Source: ZC4RG30 sp039929265 (lineage in GTDB: Bacteria; Pseudomonadota; Gammaproteobacteria; Steroidobacterales; Steroidobacteraceae). From it: a stretch of DNA of 50,292 bases. The stretch is taken from positions 1 to 50,292 of the forward strand of contig JBDSRN010000184.1 of assembly GCA_039929265.1 (NCBI GenBank), in the 5' to 3' direction. A model generated the notes under the pieces. The model did no database searches, was not told where the DNA came from, and saw only the letters and a program-made list of their open reading frames with translations. This document shows positions 1 to 7,221 of this stretch, one piece after another. The position numbers and the translations under genes are program-made. How positions within the stretch are numbered: position 1 is the first letter of the stretch; the number at the start of each line of letters is the position of its first letter.

Positions 1-29
1 GTGAAACTGCGGTGTTTCTCCGCTTTCAT
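1..29 (-). CDS. Possible start of an integrase gene (9 codons visible)
   Basis: An ATG at 29-27 on the minus strand opens a frame (MKAEKHRSF) that runs off the left edge without a stop. It lies directly downstream of the guaA 3' end, in the same orientation, behind a cluster of ACCGTCA repeats. The 3' end of guaA is a known insertion site for genomic islands, and tyrosine integrase genes usually sit next to such an end behind arm-type repeats. The nine residues themselves prove nothing, so the integrase identity is inference from position only. Confidence 0.25.
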
Positions 30-42
30 GGCGTCAATCCTG

Positions 43-103
43 TGACGGTAAAAATGGACCCTTTTGGAACAGCCAAAAACTTTTACCGTCAGTTTCACCG
101 TCA
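43..103. repeat. ACCGTCA repeat cluster, candidate integrase arm sites
   Basis: TGACGGTAAAA (43-53) is the exact inverse of TTTTACCGTCA (81-91), which is followed in direct orientation by TTTCACCGTCA (93-103), a 12-bp period. In addition GTGAAACTG (1-9) is the inverse of CAGTTTCAC (90-98). Short directly and inversely repeated 10-11-mers just upstream of an integrase gene are typical arm-type binding sites. Their function here is inferred; the repeats are directly visible. Confidence 0.5.
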
Positions 104-128
104 GAGTGCGCCGCTTGGAGCGGATAGA

Positions 129-201
129 TGCCGATAGATCCGGAGAGCTTAGTTATTATTTATCAGTGACTTGGATATATATTTCGCAGGGTGCCGATAG
201 A
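129..201. repeat. 10-bp direct repeat TGCCGATAGA flanking an AT-rich spacer
   Basis: TGCCGATAGA occurs at 129-138 and again at 192-201, with a further GATAGAT at 123-129 overlapping the first copy. Between them is an AT-rich stretch (about 148-185) quite unlike the surrounding high-GC DNA. The block lies only 18 bp beyond the guaA stop codon, so it may be part of an attachment region. No gene is visible in 30-218. Confidence 0.45.
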
Positions 202-218
202 CCGCGAAAGCCTCCAAA

Positions 219-1838
219 TCACTCCCACTCGATCGTCGCCGGCGGCTTCCCACTAATGTCGTAGACGACTCTGGAAACCCCCTTCACCTCATTCACAATC
301 CTTCGCGAACAGACATCCAGCAACTCATACGGCAAATGCGCCCAATGCGCCGTCATGAAATCAACGGTCTCCACCGCACGAAGCGCAATCACCGGATCGT
401 ACCTTCGCCCATCACCGGTAACCCCCACACTCCTCACCGGCAAGAACACCGCAAACGCCTGCGACGTCTTGTCGTACCACCCCGCCTTCCGCAGCTCCTC
501 GATGAAAATGTGATCCGCCATCCGCAGCGTATTCGCCGCGGCTTCACTCACCTCACCGAGAATGCGCACGCCGAGCCCCGGCCCCGGGAATGGATGCCGA
601 TGCACCATCTCCGCCGGTAGTCCCAGCTCCACCCCGACCTTCCGCACCTCGTCCTTGAACAGCTCGCGCAGCGGCTCGACCAGCTTCATCTTCATGTGCG
701 CCGGCAACCCGCCTACGTTGTGATGGCTTTTGATCACGTGCGCCTTGCCGGTCTTCGAACCCGCTGACTCGATCACATCCGGATAGATCGTGCCCTGCGC
801 CAGAAACTCGACGCCGTCGAGCTTCGCAGACTCTTCATCGAACACGTCGATGAACAGCTTGCCGATGATCTTGCGTTTCGCCTCCGGATCGCTCACGCCC
901 TTCAGCGCCGCGAAGTAGCGCGGACCGGCGTTCACGCGGATCACGCGCACTTTGAGGTTCTTCTCGAACACGCGCATCACCATGTCGCCTTCCTGGTGAC
1001 GCAGCAGGCCGGTATCAACGAATACGCACACGAGCTGATCGCCAATGGCCTTGTGCAACAACGCGGCGACCACAGAAGAATCCACGCCGCCTGACAGGCC
1101 GAGCAGCACCTTGCTCGTACCAACCTGCTCGCGCACGCGTGCGATCGCGTCATCAATGATGTTGCGCGGGTTCCAGCTGTCGGCGCAGCCACAGATGTCG
1201 TGGATGAAGCGCGCGTAGATGCGTGTGCCCTGCTTCGTATGCGTGACTTCGGGATGGAACTGCAGCGCGTAGTAGCGGCGAGTTTCGTCGGCCATCGCGG
1301 CCATGGGCACCTCGTCCGTCGAGGCGATCCGCTTGAAGCCGGGCGGAAGCTGCGTGACGCGATCGCCGTGGCTCATCCACACGTCGAGCAGCCCGTGCCC
1401 TTCCGCGTTGACGCGATCCTCGATGTCCTTCAGCAGCGCGGAGTGGCCGCGCGCGCGGATCTCTGCGTAACCGAACTCGTGCACGGTGCCGGGCTCGACC
1501 TTGCCACCGAGTTGCGCGGCCATTGTCTGCATGCCGTAGCAGATGCCGAGCACGGGCACATTGAGATCGAACACGGCCTGGCGCGCGACGGGTGCATCCT
1601 GCTGCAGCACGGACTCGGGGCCGCCGGAGAGGATCACGCCGTTGGGCTGGATGGCGCGGATCTCCGAATCGTCGACATCCCAGGGGAGAATCTCGCAGTA
1701 CACACCGAGCTCGCGCACGCGTCGCGCTATGAGCTGGGTGTATTGGGAGCCGAAATCCAGGATGAGGATGCGGTCGGCGTGGATGTTCTCGTGCCGCACC
1801 GCAGCGAGAGTGATCGTGTCTTCGGCGGGAGCTGGCAT
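219..1838 (-). CDS. guaA: GMP synthase (glutamine-hydrolysing)
   Basis: Converts XMP to GMP using glutamine and ATP, the last step of guanine nucleotide synthesis in the cytosol. 539 aa. The N-terminal class I glutamine amidotransferase domain starts at ILDFGSQYTQ (about 25) with the nucleophile elbow GICYG (Cys100) and the FHPE motif (His195, Glu197). The ATP pyrophosphatase P-loop SGGVDSS is at 249-255, and the C-terminal dimerisation domain ends in IEWE. It is about 14 residues longer at the N-terminus than E. coli GuaA; a GTG at 1799 would give the usual length, but the promoter placed just before the ATG favours 1838. guaB is the usual upstream partner; here it lies 1.8 kb away with an MFS gene between them. 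No Shine-Dalgarno sequence precedes the ATG. Confidence 0.97.
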   Translation of the reverse strand: MPAPAEDTITLAAVRHENIHADRILILDFGSQYTQLIARRVRELGVYCEILPWDVDDSEIRAIQPNGVILSGGPESVLQQDAPVARQAVFDLNVPVLGICYGMQTMAAQLGGKVEPGTVHEFGYAEIRARGHSALLKDIEDRVNAEGHGLLDVWMSHGDRVTQLPPGFKRIASTDEVPMAAMADETRRYYALQFHPEVTHTKQGTRIYARFIHDICGCADSWNPRNIIDDAIARVREQVGTSKVLLGLSGGVDSSVVAALLHKAIGDQLVCVFVDTGLLRHQEGDMVMRVFEKNLKVRVIRVNAGPRYFAALKGVSDPEAKRKIIGKLFIDVFDEESAKLDGVEFLAQGTIYPDVIESAGSKTGKAHVIKSHHNVGGLPAHMKMKLVEPLRELFKDEVRKVGVELGLPAEMVHRHPFPGPGLGVRILGEVSEAAANTLRMADHIFIEELRKAGWYDKTSQAFAVFLPVRSVGVTGDGRRYDPVIALRAVETVDFMTAHWAHLPYELLDVCSRRIVNEVKGVSRVVYDISGKPPATIEWE

Positions 1839-1843
1839 AGCGC

Positions 1844-1872
1844 ATTTTACGCGGCCCGGGAATTGGCGTAAA
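1844..1872 (-). promoter_or_regulatory. guaA promoter, predicted leaderless
   Basis: On the minus strand a -35 TTTACG (1872-1867) and a -10 TAAAAT (1849-1844) are separated by 17 bp. The last -10 base is six bases before the A of the ATG at 1838, so transcription should begin at or next to the start codon. The 15-mer GCCGCGTAAAATGCG (1855-1841) and its distance to the ATG are repeated exactly before guaB. Confidence 0.6.
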
Positions 1873-1939
1873 CGACGAATCGCGGTGCCGCATCAGGCTC
1901 CTTGCCAAAACGCTGCCTGTGCGAGCGTCTGGAGCATGA

Positions 1940-2233
1940 GCACAATCGCTGCTCGATCTCACCGTCACGATCCTGCAAAGGATTCTCTGGCGCTACAAGT
2001 TGCTGAGTGATGGTCGTCGTCTGATTGTCGGGTTCTGTGTTCCCGGCGACATTTGCGACTGTGCATTTTCGTAACGCGTCAGTGTATGTGGTGAACGTGA
2101 GCTAGCGCACCGCCTGCGAGCGTCTCGGCACTTGTTTTGCGAGATCCAGCACGTCTGCACACAGATCGATCTGCGACGCGGTCTGACCGGCCGAGGCAAT
2201 GCCCGGGGCGCCGTGTCACAATCGCGGCAATGA
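1940..2233 (+). pseudogene. Remnant of a Crp/Fnr-family regulator
   Basis: One plus-strand frame reads as pieces of a Crp/Fnr protein. At 1958-2074 it contains RYKLLSDGRRLIVGF then VPGDICD, the end of the cyclic-nucleotide-binding fold, followed by a stop (2072-2074). The same frame resumes with ERELAHRL and SRHLFCEIQ (about 2093-2150), like the long helix before the DNA-binding domain (typically RxAHLLCEI). The segment between, usually some 60 residues, is mostly missing, and so are the N-terminus and the helix-turn-helix. The frame ends in a TGA that overlaps the ATG of the MFS gene. I take it to be a decayed regulator, perhaps of the exporter beside it; that link is a guess. Confidence 0.6.
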
Positions 2234-3570
2234 ACCTCGATGGTCTGCCCACGCCGCGACGTCACTGGGCGGGACTCACGATCTGGCTCGCCATCACCAT
2301 GGCCGTGCTCGATGAATCGATTGCGATCGTCGCCCTGCCCACCATTTCCGCGCAGATCGCCGCGCCTGCGTCGCTGTCGATCTGGATCGTCAACTCCTAC
2401 CAGCTCGCGATCGCCATCCTGTCGCTGCCGCTCGCCGCTCTCGGTGATCGCATCGGCTACCGGCGCGTGTACGTGCCCGGCCTCATCGTGTTCGTGCTCG
2501 GCTCGATCGCCTGCGCGCTGTCGCGCACGCTCGCAACGCTGATCGCGTCGCGCATGTTTCAGGGCGTGGGCGCCGCCGCCATCTTCAGCATGAACGCCGC
2601 GCTCGTGCGTGAAACCTATCCCGCTGCGAAGCTCGGTCGCGTGATCGGCATCAACTCACTCGTCGTGTCGGTTTCATTCGCGCTCGGTCCGACGATTGCC
2701 GCCGGAATTCTAAGCATCGCGTCCTGGCCATGGCTGTTCGCAATCAACGTGCCGATAGGCATTGCCGCGCTCCTGAGCGGCAGGCATGCACTCCCGCATA
2801 CATCGGGTCACGGTATGAAGCCCGACTACATTGCCGCCGTGCTGAGCGCGCTGGCGATGGGTGCTTTGATCCTCGGCTGCGGCATGCTCTCGCATGGTGA
2901 CCCGCACACGGGCGCGCCGCTGCTCGTCATGGCTGTCATCGCGGGCTTCGCGCTCGTGCGTCGCGAACGCACCCGCGCCGCACCGCTCCTGCCGCTGGAT
3001 CTGCTGCGCATTCCGGTGTTCGCTCTGTCCATCGCGACGTCGCTGGTCGCGTTCGCGGCACAGATGCTGACGCTAGTGACTCTGCCGTTCCTGCTACAGA
3101 ATGTAATGAAGATGCACGTGCTCGAAACGGGCCTGCTGCTGTCGGTGTGGCCCATTGCGTTGGGCATCTGCGGGCCGATCGCGGGTCGTCTTGCGGACCG
3201 TTATCCGGCGGGCATGCTCGGTGGCATCGGTCTCATGGTGTTCGCACTCGGACTGCTGCTGCTGTCGCGCCTCGATGCGCAGTCCGGGACGGCTGCGATC
3301 CTCGTACCGCTGGCGCTGTGCGGCGCGGGCTTCGGTTTCTTCCAGACGCCGAACAATCGCACGTTGATGATGACGCCGCCGCGCGCGCGCTCCGGTGCAG
3401 CGGGTGGTGCCCTCTCGACGGCGCGCGTGCTGGGTCAGACGCTGGGCGCCGTGGTCGTCGCCGGCGGCTTCCACTGGCTGGGCGTGGAAGGCAGCGCGAC
3501 CCTTCTGCTGATCGGCGCTGGCGCGGCGCTCGTCTCGGCAGGGACGAGCCTGCTGCGGCTGCGTATCTGA
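2230..3570 (+). CDS. MFS transporter, DHA2 (EmrB/QacA-like) family
   Basis: Inner-membrane proton-coupled efflux permease, 446 aa, with hydrophobic segments throughout and about 12-14 predicted membrane spans. Family features visible: AVLDESIAIVALPTI in the first helix (Asp and Pro typical of DHA2 exporters), the loop LGDRIGYRR after helix 2, and motif C in the GPTIAAGIL segment. It is somewhat short for a 14-span exporter. The ATG at 2230 was chosen over upstream in-frame starts because homologous sequence begins about there; CACAAT (2217-2222) could be its -10, giving almost no leader. It sits in plus orientation between guaA and guaB, next to a decayed Crp/Fnr gene, so it probably arrived by insertion. 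Substrate unknown. Confidence 0.9.
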   Translation: MNLDGLPTPRRHWAGLTIWLAITMAVLDESIAIVALPTISAQIAAPASLSIWIVNSYQLAIAILSLPLAALGDRIGYRRVYVPGLIVFVLGSIACALSRTLATLIASRMFQGVGAAAIFSMNAALVRETYPAAKLGRVIGINSLVVSVSFALGPTIAAGILSIASWPWLFAINVPIGIAALLSGRHALPHTSGHGMKPDYIAAVLSALAMGALILGCGMLSHGDPHTGAPLLVMAVIAGFALVRRERTRAAPLLPLDLLRIPVFALSIATSLVAFAAQMLTLVTLPFLLQNVMKMHVLETGLLLSVWPIALGICGPIAGRLADRYPAGMLGGIGLMVFALGLLLLSRLDAQSGTAAILVPLALCGAGFGFFQTPNNRTLMMTPPRARSGAAGGALSTARVLGQTLGAVVVAGGFHWLGVEGSATLLLIGAGAALVSAGTSLLRLRI

Positions 3571-3649
3571 TGCGCGCCACGAGAAGACTCGCTGCAGCCC
3601 TCGACATCCATAGCGCTCGCGGCATGCCCGACGTCGCTAGGGCTTAAAC

Positions 3650-5122
3650 CTAAGAAACGCGGTAGTTCGGCGCTTCCTTGGTGATCTTCACATCGTGGAC
3701 GTGGCTCTCGCGCATGCCGGCGCCGGTGATGCGCACGAACTTCGGTCGTGTCCGCATTTCATCTATGGTCTGGCTGCCGGTGTAGCCCATGGCCGCGCGC
3801 AGGCCGCCGGCGAGCTGGTACAGGATAGAGACGAGGCTGCCCTTGTAGAGCACCCGGCCTTCGATGCCTTCGGGCACCAGCTTTTCAAGTTCGCTGGCGG
3901 TGTCCTGGAAGTAGCGGTCGGCAGAGCCGTGCTTGTCGGCCATCGCGCCGAGCGAGCCCATGCCGCGATACGCCTTGTACGAGGCACCTTGGTACAGTTC
4001 GACTTCGCCGGGCGACTCCTCGGTGCCGGCGAACAGGCCGCCGATCATCACGGAGTTTGCACCGGCGGCAATCGCCTTGGCGAGATCGCCGGAGAAACGG
4101 ATGCCGCCGTCGCTGATGACGGGCACCGTGCCATCCGTGAGCCCCGCGACGACGTTCGCGATTGCGGAGATCTGCGGCACGCCGACGCCCGCCACGATGC
4201 GCGTGGTGCAAATGGAACCGGGACCGATGCCGACCTTCACCGCATCGGCGCCGTGGCGCACGAGATCGACCGCAGCTTCACCGGTGACGATGTTGCCGGC
4301 GATCACCTGCTGATCGGGCCACTTCTTCTTGATCGCAGCGACGGTCTCAAGCACGGTCTTGCTGTGGCCATGCGCGGTGTCGACTATGACGACATCAACC
4401 CCCGACTCACGCAGAGCCTCGACGCGATCCAGCGTATCCGGCGCTGTGCCCACCGCCGCGCCCACACGCAGGCGACCATTGGAATCCTTGCTCGCGCGCG
4501 GAAAGTCAGTGGCCTTCTGAAAATCCTTCACCGTGATCATGCCTTTCAGCTCGAAGTCATCGCCGACGACCAGTACTTTCTCGATGCGGTGCCGGTGCAG
4601 CGTCTCGAGCACGAGGTCCTTCGCGGCATTCTCGGGCACGGTGACGAGCTTGCTCTTCGGCGTCATCACCGACGACACGGGTGCATCGAGCTTCAGCTCG
4701 AAGCGCAGATCACGATGCGTGACGATGCCGACGACCTTGCTGCCCGACACGACGGGGACGCCGGAGATGCCGCGCGAGCGCGTGAGCTCGAGCACCTGGC
4801 GGATGGTCATCTCGGGATTGACGGTGATCGGATCGCGGATCACGCCGCTCTCGAACTTTTTCACCTTGCCGACTTCCCGCGCCTGCGCCTCGATCGACAT
4901 ATTTTTGTGGATGACGCCCATGCCGCCTTCTTGTGCCATCGTGATCGCGAGGCGCGCTTCGGTGACGGTGTCCATGGCGGAGGACAGAATCGGCAGGCCG
5001 AGCCGGATCGTGCGCGTGAGCTGGGTGGAGAGGTCGACTTCGCGGGGCAGCACGGCCGAGTAGGCCGGCACCAGGAGCACGTCGTCGAACGTAAGGGCTT
5101 CTTCGAGTTCGAGGATTCGCAT
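3650..5122 (-). CDS. guaB: IMP dehydrogenase
   Basis: Oxidises IMP to XMP with NAD+, the committed step to guanine nucleotides. 490 aa, the normal bacterial length. The TIM-barrel begins with LTFDDVLLVPAYS, two CBS modules are inserted at roughly 92-205 (RGISGVPVV, HRIEKVLVV), and the catalytic loop GPGSICTTR carries the active-site cysteine. The flap and C-terminal barrel follow with SDGGIRFSGD and YRGMGSLGAM. The N-terminus matches E. coli GuaB, so the ATG at 5122 is secure. It is divergent from xseA (60 bp between starts), an arrangement shared with E. coli, but guaA is displaced downstream by a plus-strand MFS gene. The promoter is described separately. Confidence 0.97.
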   Translation of the reverse strand: MRILELEEALTFDDVLLVPAYSAVLPREVDLSTQLTRTIRLGLPILSSAMDTVTEARLAITMAQEGGMGVIHKNMSIEAQAREVGKVKKFESGVIRDPITVNPEMTIRQVLELTRSRGISGVPVVSGSKVVGIVTHRDLRFELKLDAPVSSVMTPKSKLVTVPENAAKDLVLETLHRHRIEKVLVVGDDFELKGMITVKDFQKATDFPRASKDSNGRLRVGAAVGTAPDTLDRVEALRESGVDVVIVDTAHGHSKTVLETVAAIKKKWPDQQVIAGNIVTGEAAVDLVRHGADAVKVGIGPGSICTTRIVAGVGVPQISAIANVVAGLTDGTVPVISDGGIRFSGDLAKAIAAGANSVMIGGLFAGTEESPGEVELYQGASYKAYRGMGSLGAMADKHGSADRYFQDTASELEKLVPEGIEGRVLYKGSLVSILYQLAGGLRAAMGYTGSQTIDEMRTRPKFVRITGAGMRESHVHDVKITKEAPNYRVS

Positions 5123-5127
5123 GGCGC

Positions 5128-5156
5128 ATTTTACGCGGCTCCGAGCAGCGGGTAAA
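5128..5156 (-). promoter_or_regulatory. guaB promoter, predicted leaderless
   Basis: Minus-strand -35 TTTACC (5156-5151), 17-bp spacer, -10 TAAAAT (5133-5128), then six bases to the A of the guaB ATG (5122). There is no Shine-Dalgarno sequence. The core 15-mer GCCGCGTAAAATGCG (5139-5125) is identical to that of guaA, at identical spacing. Because the guaB N-terminus is fixed by homology, this is the stronger of the two cases for a leaderless message. Confidence 0.65.
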
Positions 5157-5170
5157 CCGGTCGGTGGCGG

Positions 5171-5176
5171 TAAGAT
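5171..5176 (+). promoter_or_regulatory. Possible xseA -10 element
   Basis: TAAGAT ends seven bases before the ATG at 5183, again placing the expected start site at the start codon. No convincing -35 is seen at 16-18 bp; the region is shared with the guaB -35. Weak call. Confidence 0.3.
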
Positions 5177-5182
5177 GTGCGG

Positions 5183-6376
5183 ATGAGGGATGTCTACACG
5201 GTCTCACGGCTCAATCAGGAAGTCCGCGTCCTGATGGAGACGGCCCTGCCCGCGGTCTGGGTCGAGGGCGAGATCTCCAACCTCAGCCAGCCTTCCTCCG
5301 GGCACTGGTATTTCACGCTGAAGGACGCCGGGGCGCAGATCCGCTGCGCGATGTTCCGCACCCGCAACGCCCTGCTGCAGTTCGCGCCCAGGGCCGGAAT
5401 GCTGGTCCAGGCGCGCGGTCGAGTCGGGCTGTACGAACCGCGCGGCGATTACCAGCTCATCGTCGAGCAGCTGGAGGAAGGCGGAGAAGGCGCGCTGAAG
5501 CGGGAGTTCGAGAAGCTGAAGGCCCGGCTTGCCGCCGAGGGGCTGTTCGGCGAGGAACACAAACGGCCGCTGCCACGGCTGCCGCGACGCATCGGCATCG
5601 TCACCTCGGCCACTGGCGCGGCGTTGCGCGACCTGCTGCACATCCTGGCGCGGCGCTTCCCGCCGGCGGCGGTGCTGATCTATCCTGCGCCGGTGCAGGG
5701 GGCCGCGGCGATCGGCGCGCTGGTAGCAGCGATCGAGGTGGCGAGTGAGCGCGCCGAGGTCGACGTGCTCATCGTCGCGCGCGGCGGCGGCTCCATCGAG
5801 GACCTGTGGGCGTTCAACGATGAGAAGGTCGCGCGTGCGATTCATGGCGCGAGCATGCCGGTGGTCACGGGCATCGGCCACGAGACCGATTTTACCATCG
5901 CGGATTTCGTCGCGGATGTGCGCGCGCCGACGCCCTCGGGTGCGGCGCAACTCGTCGTACCGGATCGTCTCGCGCTGCTTGATGCGTTGACGTCGGTGCT
6001 CGGGCGGCTGCAACTCGCGCTGCGTCGCCAGCTCGCGCACGGGGAGACGCGCTACCTCAATCTCGCGCGGCGGCTGCAACTCGCGCATGTCGGCACGCGA
6101 CTCACGCAGCAGACGCAGCGCCTGGATGAACTCGAGCAGCGCTTGGTGCTCGCGTGGCGCGCGCGACTAGCGGCGCTGGCGCACCGGCTCGCGCTCGCGC
6201 AGCGCGGCCTCGATTCGGTGAGCCCCCTGGCGACACTCGCGCGTGGTTTCGCTATCGTCACCACTGGCGATGGCAACGTGCTCACCAGCACGGCGAATCT
6301 GCGCATCGGCGATACCATTGCCGCACGACTGGCAAGCGGCCAGCTCGTCGCAACCGTTACCAAGGTGAACGAATGA
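5183..6376 (+). CDS. xseA: Exodeoxyribonuclease VII large subunit
   Basis: Catalytic subunit of exonuclease VII, which degrades single-stranded DNA from both ends. 397 aa from the ATG at 5183 (a GTG at 5177 would add two residues). The N-terminal OB-fold begins at YTVSRLNQEVR and contains WVEGEISN and SGHWYFTLKD. The catalytic domain follows from about 120 with PRRIGIVTS, VARGGGSIEDLW and GIGHETDFTI, then a long arginine/leucine-rich helical region toward the C-terminus. The stop overlaps the M23 peptidase start (ATGA), so the two are translationally coupled. The small subunit gene xseB is not in this window. E. coli also has xseA divergent from guaB. Confidence 0.95.
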   Translation: MRDVYTVSRLNQEVRVLMETALPAVWVEGEISNLSQPSSGHWYFTLKDAGAQIRCAMFRTRNALLQFAPRAGMLVQARGRVGLYEPRGDYQLIVEQLEEGGEGALKREFEKLKARLAAEGLFGEEHKRPLPRLPRRIGIVTSATGAALRDLLHILARRFPPAAVLIYPAPVQGAAAIGALVAAIEVASERAEVDVLIVARGGGSIEDLWAFNDEKVARAIHGASMPVVTGIGHETDFTIADFVADVRAPTPSGAAQLVVPDRLALLDALTSVLGRLQLALRRQLAHGETRYLNLARRLQLAHVGTRLTQQTQRLDELEQRLVLAWRARLAALAHRLALAQRGLDSVSPLATLARGFAIVTTGDGNVLTSTANLRIGDTIAARLASGQLVATVTKVNE

Positions 6377-7191
6377 AATATCTGTTGTCCTTGCTCGTGT
6401 GCGTCGCGGGCGTGGTGCATGCCGCCGATCTACCCAAGGGCAGCGCGGTGCCTGGCGGAGTCGTGCTTCTTCCGGTTGGCAGCAGCAAGTCGCCAGCGCC
6501 GACGGTGACGTACGGCGGCAAGCGCGTGCTCACCGTCGAGAACGACGGCCAGTGGACCGCGGTGGTCGGCATCGCGCTGGCGGCGAAGCCGGGTCCGATT
6601 CAGATCGACGTGCAGCCCCTCGGTGGCGCGCGCGAAACGCGCACGGTAGGGATCCTCGACAAGAAGTACACGGCCCAGTACCTCACCGTCAAGCCCGGCC
6701 AGGTGAATCTCGCGACGCAGGATTCGAAGCGCGTCGTGGAGGACCAGAAACGCATCAAGGCGGCGATGAACACCTTCACCGACACCGCACCGCGCACGCT
6801 GCAGCTCAAGGTTCCCGTTGCCGGGCCGAGGTCCAGCTCGTTCGGACTGCGCCGTTTCTTCAACAAGGAGCCACGCGCTCCGCACTCCGGCATGGACATC
6901 GCCGCCGCCACCGGTACGCCGATCATCGCGCCGGCAGATGGCGTGATCGTCGAAGCCGGGGATTTCTTCTTCAATGGCAACACCGTGTTCGTCGATCACG
7001 GTCGTGGCCTCATCACGATGTACTGCCATCTGAGCAAATTCGATGTGAAGCCGGGCGACATCGTGAATACCGGTGACAGGCTCGGCGAAGTCGGCGCTAC
7101 CGGTCGCGTGACCGGACCGCACCTGCACTTCGGCGTGACGCTCAACGGCACCCTTGTCGATCCCGCGTTGTTCCTGCCGCCAGCCGGCTGA
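6373..7191 (+). CDS. Secreted M23-family metallopeptidase
   Basis: Likely cell-wall endopeptidase acting in the periplasm, 272 aa. Residues 1-17 form a signal peptide (MKYLLSLLVCVAGVVHA) cleaved before ADLP. An N-terminal beta-rich domain (about 20-145) precedes the LytM/M23 domain, which carries the zinc and catalytic residues HSGMD (His171, Asp175), YCHLS (His219) and HLHFG (His250, His252), all intact. By family it cuts peptide cross-links in peptidoglycan or regulates amidases; an active enzyme is expected because the metal ligands are present. Start ATG overlaps the xseA stop by four bases. A nuclease subunit and a wall hydrolase sharing a transcript is curious but may only reflect compaction. 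Confidence 0.9.
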   Translation: MKYLLSLLVCVAGVVHAADLPKGSAVPGGVVLLPVGSSKSPAPTVTYGGKRVLTVENDGQWTAVVGIALAAKPGPIQIDVQPLGGARETRTVGILDKKYTAQYLTVKPGQVNLATQDSKRVVEDQKRIKAAMNTFTDTAPRTLQLKVPVAGPRSSSFGLRRFFNKEPRAPHSGMDIAAATGTPIIAPADGVIVEAGDFFFNGNTVFVDHGRGLITMYCHLSKFDVKPGDIVNTGDRLGEVGATGRVTGPHLHFGVTLNGTLVDPALFLPPAG

Positions 7192-7221
7192 ATCGCTCAC
7201 AGCGCAACTGATAGGCCGAGG

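Noticed and set aside
3695..5155. 486-codon plus-strand frame opposite guaB
   Set aside because: Antisense of a confidently identified gene in high-GC DNA, rich in Arg, Ala, His and Asp, with no family motif.
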